Source: Paraburkholderia mimosarum LMG 23256 = NBRC 106338
GTDB lineage: Bacteria > Pseudomonadota > Gammaproteobacteria > Burkholderiales > Burkholderiaceae
Assembly (NCBI RefSeq): GCF_000739815.1
Contig: NZ_BBJJ01000018.1
Location: forward strand, 62,001 to 126,000
Reading direction: 5' to 3'
DNA length: 64,000 nucleotides
Shown: positions 33,022 to 42,534 of the stretch, piece after piece
Position numbering within the stretch: position 1 is the stretch's first letter
Layout: every line of letters starts with the position of its first letter
Made by a program: the position numbers and the translations under genes
Notes under the pieces: generated by a model
The model's database searches: none
What the model saw: only the letters and a program-made list of their open reading frames with translations
Told to the model about the DNA's origin: nothing

Positions 33022-34791
33022 GTGCTCCGCCTGATCTTCGCCCGCACTTCGCGCCCTGCGGCCGCGCTCGCGCTCGCGCTTGCCAGCGCTTTCTGTCACG
33101 AGGCGAACGCCGCAACGCCTCCCACGGCTTCGGCCAAACCCTCGGCAGCCGGCGTGCCTGCGGATAAGGCCGCCGGAAAGTCGGCCGTCAGCAGCGCTGC
33201 GCAAAAGCTCGCCGCCGAGAAGCCTGCGGCTACCGCCATGGCCACACCGGACTTCTTCTCGCTCGCCGAACGCTACGGGCCCGCCGTCGTGCACGTGATC
33301 GCGCGCAGCACCGAAGACCAGACCGCGCCGCCCGAGCAGGCGGCCATCGACGACGCCGATCCTTTCTCCGCGTTCTTCCGGCGCCCCACGCAGCCCGCGT
33401 CCGACCCCGGCGCCGCAGCGCCGCGCGTGATGACGGGCGTGGGCTCCGGCTTCATCGTGAGCCCCGACGGCGTCGTGCTCACGACGGCGCATGTCGTCGA
33501 CGGCGCCGAGCAAGTCACCGTGCGGCTCACCGACAAGCGCGAGTTCAAGGCGGAGGTGGTCGCCGTCGATCCGCTGAGCGACGTCGCGGTGCTGCAGATC
33601 GACGGCCACGATCTGCCGTTCGTGAAGCTCGCCGACTCGGCGAAGGTCCACGCCGGCGAGCCGGTGCTATCGATCGGGTCGCCGGACAGTTACCAGAACA
33701 CCGTGACGACGGGCATTGTGAGCGCGGCCTCGCGCACGCTGCCCGACGGCAAGGCGTTCCCCTTCCTTCAGACCGACGTGGCGTTCAACCCCGACAATTC
33801 CGGCGGTCCGATTTTCAATCGCGCGGGCGAGGTGATCGGCATCGACGTGCAGATCTACGCGGACGTCGGCCGCTATGGAGGCCTGACCTTCGCGATTCCG
33901 ATCGACGCAGCCAATCGCTTCCGGGCCCAGTTGCAGGCGCGCAAGGCGGACCCCGCGACGAGCGCCGATGCGGCGAAGCCCGGAAGCGCCGGCGGCCCTG
34001 CCAGGATCCGCACGTTCGGCATGCAGGTGGAAGACGTGAGCCCCGGGCTCGCAGCGGCCCTTGGCTTGCCGCATGCGGGCGGCGCGCTCGTCGACGCTGT
34101 CGATCCTGCCTCGCCCATGGGCCGGGCGGGCATCCGGACCGGCGACGTGATCATGCAAGTTGGCAACAAACGGGTCGACCGGGCCGCGACGCTCGCCGCC
34201 GCGCTCGCCGCCGTGCCGCCCGCCACGCCAGCCGCGCTCAAGGTGATCCGCAACCGGAAGCCGGCCGTGGCCGGCTTCTCGAACACGGCATTCGACGCCA
34301 AGGCGGCGGATGCCGCGCAGGGCACGACAGCCGAGCAAACCGCACCCGTGACGCAGGCGGCGCAGGCACAGACGGCAGAAAATACCGACGATCCCGCCGC
34401 ACCTGCCGCTGCGGATACGGTAACCAAGTCGTCGCCGGCTGGCGCGCACCACGTCAAAACAGTCATGACGGACTCGGGCGCCCAGCTCGCCCAACCAGCC
34501 GCCGCGCCGGCGCCGCGCGTTGCCGCCGACCGGCTTGGCCTCGTCGCGCACGCGCTGAGCGAAGAGGAAAAGCGCTCGACCGGGCTGCCGCTGGGCCTCA
34601 TGGTGGATGCCTCGACCGGGCCCGCCGCGAAGGCGGGCGTGCGGCCCGGCGACGTCGTCGTGTCGTTCGACGACACCATGGTCGAAACGCAGGAAGAAGC
34701 CGCCGCGCTCGAAGCGAAGGCGACGAAAAGCATGTCGCTGCTGATCCAGCGAAACAATGCACGCAGCTTCGTTGCGGTGAAGCTCAGGTGA
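33022..34791 (+). CDS. DegP/DegQ-like periplasmic serine protease with two PDZ domains
   Basis: A 589-residue S1C protease. A signal peptide (RTSRPAAALALALASAF, cleavage after ANA) is followed by an Ala-rich linker. The triad from the GTG start is His157 (LTTAHVVDG), Asp187 (PLSDVAVLQ) and Ser260 (NPDNSGGP). The residue two before the serine is Asp258, where HtrA proteases almost always have Gly. PDZ1 and PDZ2 lie near 300-410 and 500-585, separated by a Thr/Ala/Gln-rich insert of about 90 residues. GTG 33022 is chosen because GGGAGG stands six bases upstream; an ATG at 33001 has no site. It converges with the anti-sigma gene, suggesting envelope stress. Confidence 0.88.
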   Translation: MLRLIFARTSRPAAALALALASAFCHEANAATPPTASAKPSAAGVPADKAAGKSAVSSAAQKLAAEKPAATAMATPDFFSLAERYGPAVVHVIARSTEDQTAPPEQAAIDDADPFSAFFRRPTQPASDPGAAAPRVMTGVGSGFIVSPDGVVLTTAHVVDGAEQVTVRLTDKREFKAEVVAVDPLSDVAVLQIDGHDLPFVKLADSAKVHAGEPVLSIGSPDSYQNTVTTGIVSAASRTLPDGKAFPFLQTDVAFNPDNSGGPIFNRAGEVIGIDVQIYADVGRYGGLTFAIPIDAANRFRAQLQARKADPATSADAAKPGSAGGPARIRTFGMQVEDVSPGLAAALGLPHAGGALVDAVDPASPMGRAGIRTGDVIMQVGNKRVDRAATLAAALAAVPPATPAALKVIRNRKPAVAGFSNTAFDAKAADAAQGTTAEQTAPVTQAAQAQTAENTDDPAAPAAADTVTKSSPAGAHHVKTVMTDSGAQLAQPAAAPAPRVAADRLGLVAHALSEEEKRSTGLPLGLMVDASTGPAAKAGVRPGDVVVSFDDTMVETQEEAAALEAKATKSMSLLIQRNNARSFVAVKLR

Positions 34792-34842
34792 CAAACCGAT
34801 GACGAGGGCGCGGCATCGAAGCCGCGCCCGCCGGCCGCGCGC

Positions 34843-35682
34843 TCAGCGCGGCGTCAATTGCGCATAGACGTCGTGCGCGAGCTGCAGCAGCGCGTGGCGG
34901 TCGATGCCGCCCGAAAGCGCGTAGCCGAAGTCGCCATCCACCCAGTAGAACACGTTCACCGGACCATCCTGATAGAGCTTGAACGCGGTGGTGTTGGCGC
35001 TCGTCCTGCGATGGGAGATGCACAGCGTCACGCGCTCCCCACGGGCGTTGTGATACATGAACTGTGCGACCTCGCCGCCGTCGTCGCCCGCCAGCAAACG
35101 GCCGCCCGAAAGCGCGAAGCCGCTTTTGGAGAGCATGGGCGCATGGACGTTGGTGCCGAGCCGGTTCGCGAGCCACTTCACGAAGTCCTGCTCCTGGCTG
35201 TCGTCCATCGTGTCCGGGCGCACCACCGCCGGCATGTAGACGACATGCGCAAGCGCCGCCTGCTGCGCGAAACGCATGGTGTTGTCCGCGTTCACCGCGC
35301 GCAGATCGCCGCCGTCCGCCGTTGCCGCCGCACCGCCGGAGACGCCCGTGCCGCTCATGCCAAAGTGCATGCCCCAGCCGATTCCCACGCCCAGCACGAG
35401 CGCTGCCGCCAGGCCCGCGAAGCGCGGCCAGTTTGCCGCCGGACCCGGCTTTCGCACCGCCGGCGCCGCAACGCGCAAGCGCGTGGGCAGCGGCTCGTTG
35501 AGCACGCGGTCGTAGCGGTCGTGCAGCAGGTTGTTGAGCGCGAAGAAGTCGCTCGCGCGCGCGGCCAGCTCGGGGTTGCGCTCGAGTTCGCGCTCGACGT
35601 CGGCGCGGCGCGCCTGGGAAAGCGTGCCGTCCACGTAGGCGTGAATTTCGTCTTGCGTGACGGGATCGGTTTGCTCGCTCAT
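34843..35682 (-). CDS. Anti-sigma factor-like membrane protein (partner of ECF sigma)
   Basis: A 279-residue protein. The N-terminal anti-sigma-type domain has TQDEIHAYVDGTLSQARRAD and ERELERNPELAARA; no zinc-binding HxxxCxxC is present. One transmembrane helix occupies about residues 88-107 (FAGLAAALVLGVGIGWGMHF), and the periplasmic domain contains VYMPAVVRPDTMD, FVKWLANRLG and VNVFYWVDGDFGYALSG. The ATG overlaps the stop of the sigma gene (ATGA), so they are co-translated. It probably holds the sigma factor at the membrane until a signal releases it. The downstream neighbour is a convergent DegP-like protease. Confidence 0.85.
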   Translation of the reverse strand: MSEQTDPVTQDEIHAYVDGTLSQARRADVERELERNPELAARASDFFALNNLLHDRYDRVLNEPLPTRLRVAAPAVRKPGPAANWPRFAGLAAALVLGVGIGWGMHFGMSGTGVSGGAAATADGGDLRAVNADNTMRFAQQAALAHVVYMPAVVRPDTMDDSQEQDFVKWLANRLGTNVHAPMLSKSGFALSGGRLLAGDDGGEVAQFMYHNARGERVTLCISHRRTSANTTAFKLYQDGPVNVFYWVDGDFGYALSGGIDRHALLQLAHDVYAQLTPR

Positions 35683-36197
35683 CGCACCACCTTCAGATTC
35701 GCACGCGGGACGGAACCGGCCATGAGCGCGCGAAGGCGCTCACGTCCCCTCGACAGGCGCGACATGACCGTGCCGATCGGTATGTCCAGCGCCAATGCGA
35801 CATCGGCATAACTCATTTCCTCCAGGCCAACGAGGAGCACGACCTCGCGCTGCTCCACGGGCAGACGTTGCAGCGCGTAGTCCAGATCGCGCACTTCGAG
35901 CGCGCTGGTTTGCATGGCGGGCACGGCGTAGTCGGTTTCGGGCACGCTTTCGTCGTCCACGGAAACGTGCGCGCCGCGCGCGGCCGACTTGCGCACCTGG
36001 TTCACGAAGATGTTGTGCATGATCGTGAACAGCCACGCGCGCAGGTCGGTGCCGGAACGAAACAGTTCCGTACGGGCGATCGCGCGCTCCAGCGTGTCCT
36101 GCACGAGGTCGTCGGCCAGCTCGCGGTTGTTGATCAGCGCGCGCGCGTAGCGGCGCAGGCGCGGCACGTGCTCTATCAGCTCGTCACGGATGTCCAT
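35679..36197 (-). CDS. ECF sigma factor (RpoE-like group)
   Basis: A 172-residue ECF sigma. Region 2 has RLRRYARALINNRELADDLVQDTLERA and RAWLFTIMHNIFVNQVRK; region 4 has LQRLPVEQREVVLLVGLEEMSYADVALALDIPIGTVMSRLSRGRERL (each given as separate helices). The linker is short and acidic (VDDESVPETDY). It is followed immediately by an anti-sigma-like gene with a 4-bp overlap and preceded, 92 bp upstream, by a second protein with a similar N-terminal domain. Likely targets are envelope functions, perhaps including the adjacent protease. No consensus autoregulatory promoter was identified. Confidence 0.92.
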   Translation of the reverse strand: MDIRDELIEHVPRLRRYARALINNRELADDLVQDTLERAIARTELFRSGTDLRAWLFTIMHNIFVNQVRKSAARGAHVSVDDESVPETDYAVPAMQTSALEVRDLDYALQRLPVEQREVVLLVGLEEMSYADVALALDIPIGTVMSRLSRGRERLRALMAGSVPRANLKVVR

Positions 36198-36289
36198 GTT
36201 CCATCCTGGATTGCTGCAAGGTCATTGCGCGGGGTGCGTCGTCGCGCGTGTCGTCCGTTGCCGTCATGTTCCGTCGCCTGGCCATTGCC

Positions 36290-37009
36290 CTAATGCGGCG
36301 GCGCCAGCGTCGCGAGGTCTGCCGCGCGCATCAGGCCGCGCGTTCGCGCGTCGCCCGCGAGCACCCAGCGCGTGCCGCGCGCTCTCCACATCAAAAGACG
36401 CAGCGGCCCCGCGCGATGCGCGCTCCACTGCGGCGCGTCGGACGCGAGCCAGGCGCGGCCCGCCAGCAGCACCACGCGCTGGCCGTCGCTGCTCTCGTAG
36501 AGGTAACGCTGCGCGCTCGCGAACGGCCCGACCCTCACCTCGCCGCCGCCCAGAAAGCGCATGCCTGCCGGGCGGAAATCGAACGGCGGGCGCGCCGCGC
36601 CTTCCGGCAAGGCCTCAGGCCGCGCGTTTTCGCCCTCCATGAGCGCCATGACCGCGGCGTTGTTCAACATCTGCTGCGACGGCTCCGACACCGCGACCCA
36701 TGCCAGCGCCACGCCTGCGAGCGCAAGCGCGGCGGCGAAAGCGATAGCGTAGCGCAACACCCGCGCTCGCCGTGCCGGCGCGGTGCGCGGCTGCGCTGCC
36801 CGCGCCGCCTGGTCCGCCTGCTCTGGAAACGCGTCGCGGATCTGTGCGTTCAGGCGGCGGTAGAACAGGATGCGGTGCCACTCGCCCGGCCGCCCCGCAA
36901 GATAGCGCCGCACGTGCGCCGCCCGCGCGCCGGCGAGCGTACCGTCGCTATAGGCCTGGATATCGGCTTCGGAGACCGGCGGCTGGTGGAGCGGCCCACG
37001 GAACTTCAT
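36290..37009 (-). CDS. Second anti-sigma factor-like membrane protein
   Basis: A 239-residue protein starting MKFRGPLHQPPVSEADIQ. Its N-terminal segment (SEADIQAYSDGTLAGARAAHV, in parts) closely resembles that of the other anti-sigma-like protein (DEIHAYVDGTLSQARRADV). One transmembrane helix is near residues 87-108 (LRYAIAFAAALALAGVALAW). The periplasmic part has FDFRPAGMRFLGGGEVRVGP and RVVLLAGRAWLASDAP. It lies upstream of the ECF sigma gene on the same strand. No clear ribosome-binding site precedes 37009. Either a second regulator of the same sigma factor or the partner of a sigma encoded elsewhere. Confidence 0.75.
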   Translation of the reverse strand: MKFRGPLHQPPVSEADIQAYSDGTLAGARAAHVRRYLAGRPGEWHRILFYRRLNAQIRDAFPEQADQAARAAQPRTAPARRARVLRYAIAFAAALALAGVALAWVAVSEPSQQMLNNAAVMALMEGENARPEALPEGAARPPFDFRPAGMRFLGGGEVRVGPFASAQRYLYESSDGQRVVLLAGRAWLASDAPQWSAHRAGPLRLLMWRARGTRWVLAGDARTRGLMRAADLATLAPPH

Positions 37010-37273
37010 GATGAGCGTGCAGCGATGCTGAAGGGATGGCGATGCGGGGCTAACGCGCGGCGGCCCGGGATTATTCCGCCGCGCGTGTCGAAATTTCTCG
37101 TTGCGCCTCGCCGATGTTCGAATACTTCCCTTACAGGTGCATGCCAGCGCCCTCCACTGGGCGCGCACCCTCGCCACTGTTCATCGCAGAGCCGTATGCA
37201 CCGAAGGTCGATGTCTGCGACTCGCGCGGCGGTCGGTCCCCGGCGCGATCGCGCCAGGTCCAGGTTCCCGCGC

Positions 37274-38422
37274 TCACCCTCGCCCCGCCACCTGCGTGGC
37301 GAACGCCACGCGGTTGCGTCCGTCCCGCTTGGCGCGGTACAGCGCTGCGTCGGCCGCCTCGATCAGCGCCGTTTCCGCCAGCCCCGGCGCCGGCGTGAGC
37401 GTCGCCACGCCGATGCTGATCGTGAGGTGCTCGCTCACCGCAGACCCCACGTGCGGCAACGCGAGCGCCGCCACGTCGCGGCGCATTTTCTCGGCCAGCA
37501 GGCGCGCGCCCGCGCTCCCCGTGCCCGGCAGCACGACGGCGAACTCCTCGCCGCCGAAGCGCGCCACGAGGTCGCGGGGCTGGAGAATCTCGCGACGGAT
37601 CGTCGTCGCCACGGAGCGCAGCACGTTGTCGCCGGCCACGTGGCCATAGGTGTCGTTATAGGGCTTGAAGTAGTCCACGTCGATCATCAGCAGCGAGACT
37701 TCGGTGCCTTCGCGCTGCGCGCGCTTCCACTCGACACTCAGGAATTCGTCGAGATAGCGGCGGTTCGAGAGGCCCGTCAGACCGTCCGACTGCGTGAGGC
37801 GCCGCAACTCCAGATTCGCCTTTAGCAGCTCCTGCTGCGAGCGCCGCAGCGCACGGTACGCTTCGTCGCGCTGGAGCATGTTTACATAGGAGCGCGAATG
37901 ATATTTCACTCGCGCGATGAGCTCGATGCTATCGGGCAGCTTGACGAGATAATCGTTCGCGCCCGAGGCGAACGCCGCGCTCTTGATGGCAGGCTCTTCC
38001 TTGGTGGAGAGCACGATGATCGGCACGTCGCGGGTCGCCTCGTTGGCGCGGTAGGCCCGCACGAGCGTGAGACCGTCGGTGCCCGGCATCACGAGGTCTT
38101 GCAGGATGACGGTCGGGCGCACTTCCTCGGCGGTGCGCACCGCCTGATCCGGATACGCGCAGTAGTGGAAGTCGATCTCGCGCTCGCCCTCGAGCGCCCG
38201 GCGCACGGCCTCGGCCACGATCGCCTGGTCGTCGACGAGCAACACCATCATCGGCATGTCGGCGGGCAGCGTTTGTTCGAGCGCGCTACGCACGGCGTCC
38301 AGCGCGAGGGCGAGCGAAGCGTCGTCGGGGCGGCCGGGGTTGGCGCCGGCTTCGATGGCCCCTTCGATGCCGGTGCTGCCCGCACCGTCTGTGCTGTCTG
38401 GAAGAGTGGACTTCTCGGTCAT
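37274..38422 (-). CDS. wspR: WspR response regulator diguanylate cyclase
   Basis: A 382-residue output protein of the Wsp pathway. After a 55-residue N-terminal extension comes a receiver domain ([19 protein letters not shown], phospho-Asp in ILQDLVMPG, Lys in DYLVKLPD), a coiled-coil linker ([17 protein letters not shown]) and a GGDEF domain ([29 protein letters not shown], active site GGEEF). The RxxD inhibitory site is absent: the residues before GGEEF are QPRDLVARF, with Gln where the arginine should be. It is the last gene of the leftward wsp operon, 31 bp after wspF. Confidence 0.93.
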   Translation of the reverse strand: MTEKSTLPDSTDGAGSTGIEGAIEAGANPGRPDDASLALALDAVRSALEQTLPADMPMMVLLVDDQAIVAEAVRRALEGEREIDFHYCAYPDQAVRTAEEVRPTVILQDLVMPGTDGLTLVRAYRANEATRDVPIIVLSTKEEPAIKSAAFASGANDYLVKLPDSIELIARVKYHSRSYVNMLQRDEAYRALRRSQQELLKANLELRRLTQSDGLTGLSNRRYLDEFLSVEWKRAQREGTEVSLLMIDVDYFKPYNDTYGHVAGDNVLRSVATTIRREILQPRDLVARFGGEEFAVVLPGTGSAGARLLAEKMRRDVAALALPHVGSAVSEHLTISIGVATLTPAPGLAETALIEAADAALYRAKRDGRNRVAFATQVAGRG

Positions 38423-38453
38423 GATGTCAGTCGCGTTTCGTGATGTCAGGCGT

Positions 38454-39479
38454 CTAGCCGGCAGATTGAAGCGGTGAGGTCACCCGGCTCGCAAGCTCGG
38501 GCGCAATGGCGGAAAGCGGCAGGATCGCGCGCGCGGCACCGAGCGCGGCGGCCGCCTTCGGCATGCCGTACACGGCGCTCGTCGCCTCGTCCTGCGCAAT
38601 GGTGTGCCACCCCTTGGCGCGCATCGCCTTCAAACCGATCGCGCCGTCACGCCCCATGCCAGTGAGCAGCACGCCGATCGCATCGCCCGCCCAATGCTCG
38701 ACGAGGCTGTGAAAGAACGTATCCACCGAGGGACGGTATGGCGTGTCGGCCGGCTCGCGCGTGTACGTGAGCGCGCCGGTCGCCGTGATGCGCAAGTGAT
38801 CGTTGGTCGCGGCGAGCAACGCGCAGCCCGGCGCGGGGCGCTCGCCTTCGCGCGCGATGCGCACGGCGAGCGGCGTCTGGCCGTCGAGCCACGCAGCCAT
38901 GCCCTCGGCGAACGACCGGTCCACGTGCTGCACGATCACGACGCCCGCGCCGAAATTGGCCGGCAGCCCACCGAGCACCGCGGCGAGCGCGCTGGGGCCG
39001 CCCGCCGATGCGCCGATCGCGACGATGGGCGCGCTCGGGCCGCCGGGCAACCTGACGGCCGGCGTGCGCGCCGCCGCATCGAGCGCGCCCGAAAAGCGGC
39101 CGATCTGCTCGATCTTCGCGAGCAGCAGGTCCATGGTGCGGCGCGCATCGGAGCCGGCCAGCGTAGGCGTGTCCACGGCATCGAGCGCGCCCGCGCCCAT
39201 CGCCTCGTATACGCGCCAGGCGTTCGCGCCCACGCTGGTCGTGACGATCAGGATCGGGCACGGCGAGCGCGCCATGATCTGGCGCGTGGCCTCGACGCCG
39301 TCGAGCTTCGGCATCACCAGATCCATGAGGACCACGTCGGGCACCTGCGCCGCGCAGAACTGCACGGCCTCCTCGCCGTTCGCGGCGACCCACAGCACGC
39401 GATGGCCGGGCCGTTTCGCAATGGCCTGACGCAGCGTTTCGACGGCTAGCGGCATATCGTTGGCGATACCGATCTTCAT
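38454..39479 (-). CDS. wspF: WspF CheB-like methylesterase
   Basis: A 341-residue CheB homologue. The N-terminal receiver has [14 protein letters not shown]. The C-terminal methylesterase carries the Ser-His-Asp triad in [25 protein letters not shown] and [13 protein letters not shown]. It removes methyl groups from WspA and so resets the pathway; loss-of-function mutations in wspF are the classic cause of wrinkly, high-c-di-GMP variants. The ATG overlaps the wspE stop by 4 bp. The frame is intact here. Confidence 0.95.
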   Translation of the reverse strand: MKIGIANDMPLAVETLRQAIAKRPGHRVLWVAANGEEAVQFCAAQVPDVVLMDLVMPKLDGVEATRQIMARSPCPILIVTTSVGANAWRVYEAMGAGALDAVDTPTLAGSDARRTMDLLLAKIEQIGRFSGALDAAARTPAVRLPGGPSAPIVAIGASAGGPSALAAVLGGLPANFGAGVVIVQHVDRSFAEGMAAWLDGQTPLAVRIAREGERPAPGCALLAATNDHLRITATGALTYTREPADTPYRPSVDTFFHSLVEHWAGDAIGVLLTGMGRDGAIGLKAMRAKGWHTIAQDEATSAVYGMPKAAAALGAARAILPLSAIAPELASRVTSPLQSAG

Positions 39480-41779
39480 CCCGTCGCCTCTCCGATCAGG
39501 TCGTGTACGGCGTCGAGCAGCGCCTCGTCGTGGAAGCTGCCCTTGGTCAGATAGTAGTCGGCGCCCGCGTCGAGGCCGCGACGCCGGTCGTCCTCGCGGT
39601 CCTTGTACGAGACGATCATCACGGGCACGTTGCGGTGCTGCGCGTCGCCCTTGATCATCGTGACGAGTTCGATGCCGTCCATGCGCGGCATGTCCACGTC
39701 GGTGATCACGAGGTCGAAGTGGGCGTTGCGCCAGGTGTTCCAGCCGTCCATGCCGTCCACTGCCACCGTGACCTCGTAGCCGCGCTTTTCGAGCAGCTTG
39801 CGCTCCAGCTCCCGCACCGTCAACGAGTCCTCGACAACGAGAACGCGCTTGCGCGCGCGCACCGTTGCGTGCGTGCCGCGCGCCACGCCCGCGAGCTGCC
39901 CGTCGTGCACGAGACGCGCGACCGACGCCACGATGTCCTCCACATCGACGATGAGCGCAACCTCGCCGTCGTCGAGCAATGCTGCTGCCGAGACGTTGCG
40001 CACCTTGCCGAGGCGCGCGTCGAGCGGCTGCACGGCGAGCGTGCGTTCGCCCGCGAAGCGATCCACGGCCACGCCATAGAGGCCCGCCTCGCTGCCCACC
40101 AGGACGACGTTCACGTCTTCCGCGGCCATGGGCTCGGCGCCCGCGCCGAGCAGCTGGCGCGCCGTCACGAGACTCACGGGGCGCCCTTCGAAAGCGATGT
40201 GCTGCTGGCCTTCGAGCGTTTCGATCGCGCTGCGCGGCACGCTGAGCGCGCGCCGAACATGCGCGAGCGGGAATGCATAGGCTTCGCCCGCAACCTCGAC
40301 GATCAGGCTGCGCACGACCGAGAGCGTGAGCGGCAGTTGCAGCACGAAGCGCGTGCCTTGCCCACCGGCGCTCTCGATGCGTACGGTCCCGCGCACGGCC
40401 TTCACGAAGTTCTGCACGGCGTCGAGGCCCACGCCGCGGCCCGACACGTCGGTGACGGTGTCGCGCAGCGAGAAGCCCGGCAGCAGCAGAAAATCGAACA
40501 GCTCGGCATCGGACATCGCGGCAACGGCCTCGGCCTGAGCGAGCCCGCGCGCGACGACGCTCGCGCGAAGCGCGTCAAGATCGATGCCCCTGCCGTCGTC
40601 GCCCACCGCGATCAGCAGCTTGCCCGCGCTATGGCGCGCTTCGAGCGTGAGGCGCGCGTCCTCGGGCTTGCCCGCGCGGCGCCTCGTTTCGGAGTCCTCG
40701 ATACCGTGATCGATCGCGTTGCGCAGCAAGTGGCCGAGCGGCGCATCGAGCATTTCGAGGATATCGCGGTCCACCTGCGTCGCTTCGCCAACGATGGTGA
40801 AACGCACACGCTTGCCGAGCGAGCGCGCAAGGTCGCGCACGACGCGCGGATACGCGTGCGCCATGTCGCCAAACGGGCGCATGCGGCATTGCAGGGCCTC
40901 GTCGTAGAGGCGCTGCGCGAGCTGCGTGCCGCGCCGATCGATGCGATCGGCGTCGTCGTATCGTTCGGTTAACTGATGATCGAGGGAAACGAGTGCATCG
41001 CGGATGCTCGAGAGCATGGCGCGCGCGGCAGCGTCCAGCCGGTCCGCGTGACGCTCCTGAAACTGCCCCAGCGCCGCGAGCACTTCGCCCTGCGCGCGGC
41101 GCGTGCGCAACAGGCCTTCCGCGAACGGACGCATGCGGCGCGACTCCACGAGCGATTCGCCCGCGAAGCCGAGCAACCGGTCGAACGTCCCGGCGCGTAC
41201 GCGCAGCATGCGCTCGGTATCGGCCGAACGAGGTTGCGAGAGTAGCGCCGACGCGGCCGGTTCGGCAGCTTCGTACGGTTCGACGGCTGCGGGCTCGATG
41301 CTCACGGGCTCCGGGTCGGGTAACCGCAGCGACGCCGCCAGCGCGGCGATGCCATCGGGCTCGCGAGTGTGCTCCGGCGTCACGGAATCTGGCAGCGCCG
41401 AGCTCCTCAGCCGGGCGGCGAATCCCTCGACCGCCTCGCGCGAAAGCGGCGCCACCGAGGCGTCGCCCGCCGCGCTCAGCAAGTCGATGCCGACGAGCAG
41501 CGCATCGATGCGCAGCGCGTCGATGCGCAATTCGCCGCGCTGCGCGGCCACGAAGCAGTCCTCCATCGCGCTCGCCACGGCTACCGCTTCCGGCAGTCCG
41601 ACGATGCGCGCCGCGCCCTTGAGCGAATGCGTGGCGCGCATGCACGCTTCGAGCGTCGCCGCATCGTCGGGCGCGGCTTCGAGCGCGAGCAGGCCCGCAG
41701 ACAGCGTGCGAGTTTGCGTCTGCGCCTCTTCGTGGAACAGATCGAGAAGCGAGCGGCGGCTCAGTTCGTCGTCGCTCAT
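39476..41779 (-). CDS. wspE: WspE CheA-like hybrid sensor kinase
   Basis: A 767-residue CheA/response-regulator fusion. The order is: N-terminal HPt with the phospho-acceptor His in ATHSLKGAARIVG; a dimerisation/kinase core with HLLRNAIDHGIEDSE, VGDDGRGIDLDALR and GRGVGLDAVQNFV; a CheW-like domain; and a C-terminal receiver with VVEDSLTVRELERKLL and ITDVDMPRMDGIE. It phosphorylates WspR (output) and WspF (adaptation). GAGGAG precedes the ATG at 41779; the frame is open upstream, but that region belongs to wspD. It overlaps both neighbours by 4 bp. Confidence 0.95.
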   Translation of the reverse strand: MSDDELSRRSLLDLFHEEAQTQTRTLSAGLLALEAAPDDAATLEACMRATHSLKGAARIVGLPEAVAVASAMEDCFVAAQRGELRIDALRIDALLVGIDLLSAAGDASVAPLSREAVEGFAARLRSSALPDSVTPEHTREPDGIAALAASLRLPDPEPVSIEPAAVEPYEAAEPAASALLSQPRSADTERMLRVRAGTFDRLLGFAGESLVESRRMRPFAEGLLRTRRAQGEVLAALGQFQERHADRLDAAARAMLSSIRDALVSLDHQLTERYDDADRIDRRGTQLAQRLYDEALQCRMRPFGDMAHAYPRVVRDLARSLGKRVRFTIVGEATQVDRDILEMLDAPLGHLLRNAIDHGIEDSETRRRAGKPEDARLTLEARHSAGKLLIAVGDDGRGIDLDALRASVVARGLAQAEAVAAMSDAELFDFLLLPGFSLRDTVTDVSGRGVGLDAVQNFVKAVRGTVRIESAGGQGTRFVLQLPLTLSVVRSLIVEVAGEAYAFPLAHVRRALSVPRSAIETLEGQQHIAFEGRPVSLVTARQLLGAGAEPMAAEDVNVVLVGSEAGLYGVAVDRFAGERTLAVQPLDARLGKVRNVSAAALLDDGEVALIVDVEDIVASVARLVHDGQLAGVARGTHATVRARKRVLVVEDSLTVRELERKLLEKRGYEVTVAVDGMDGWNTWRNAHFDLVITDVDMPRMDGIELVTMIKGDAQHRNVPVMIVSYKDREDDRRRGLDAGADYYLTKGSFHDEALLDAVHDLIGEATG

Positions 41780-42534
41780 CGCAAACTCCTCGCCAGTACA
41801 TCGAACAGCGCCTCGCTGTCCAGCACCCCCACCGAGTGCCCGCGCCAGTGAGCCACGCCGCGCACGTGCCGCCCGCTCGATTGCGCGAGCGTGGCGGGAG
41901 CGGGCAGCAGCGTGTCCGCGCCGAAGCTCGCCACGCCTTCGACCGCATCGACGGGAAATGCCGTTGCCGCGCCGTCCCATTCGGTCAGGATGAGGCGCGG
42001 CGTGGCGGCGCGCTGCTGGGCGCCCTGCGCGGCCGGCTCGATATGCAGCAGCGCGGCCAGCGACACCGCGAGCGTGAGCACGCCGCGCACGTTCACCACG
42101 CCGAGCACGGCGGCGCTGCGCCGGTGCGGGAGCGTATGGATGTCGCGCGCTTCTTCCACGTGGCGCAGCACCGTGGCGGGCAGCGCAAGCCACTCGGCGC
42201 CCACGCGAAACACGAGCGAGCCTTGCGTGCGAGCGTGATTGTCTGCCTGGTTGCGCGCTTCATCGCGTGCACTCTCGTGCGTCCGATAGCCTGCGCGGCG
42301 GTCGGCAAGCGCACGCGCGGACTGCGCCGCCGCAGATGAGCCGGGCGGCGCGGGCCGGTCGAGCATGCGCGCCGCCGCGTTTTCAAACACCGCGCAATTG
42401 AGGCAGCGCACGCAAGTTTCGAGGCGCGGGCATGACTTGTCGCCGAGCGTTCCGATCACTTTCCAGCACGTCTGAAGCGGCGCGCCCGCGAGCCCCGCTT
42501 CCTGCCGATCCTGCGTAAGGTCGTGCTCAGGCAT
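41776..42534 (-). CDS. wspD: WspD CheW-like coupling protein
   Basis: A 252-residue CheW-domain protein with an N-terminal extension containing a Cys cluster (LQTCWKVIGTLGDKSCPRLE, then CVRCLNCAVF), a known WspD-type feature. The CheW fold follows (GSLVFRVGAEWLALPATVL, AAVLGVVNVRGVLTLAVSL). It links WspA to WspE. CAGGAGG stands five bases before the ATG at 42534; an ATG at 42549 lies in front of that site and is less likely. It overlaps wspC by 8 bp and wspE by 4 bp. Confidence 0.93.
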   Translation of the reverse strand: MPEHDLTQDRQEAGLAGAPLQTCWKVIGTLGDKSCPRLETCVRCLNCAVFENAAARMLDRPAPPGSSAAAQSARALADRRAGYRTHESARDEARNQADNHARTQGSLVFRVGAEWLALPATVLRHVEEARDIHTLPHRRSAAVLGVVNVRGVLTLAVSLAALLHIEPAAQGAQQRAATPRLILTEWDGAATAFPVDAVEGVASFGADTLLPAPATLAQSSGRHVRGVAHWRGHSVGVLDSEALFDVLARSLR

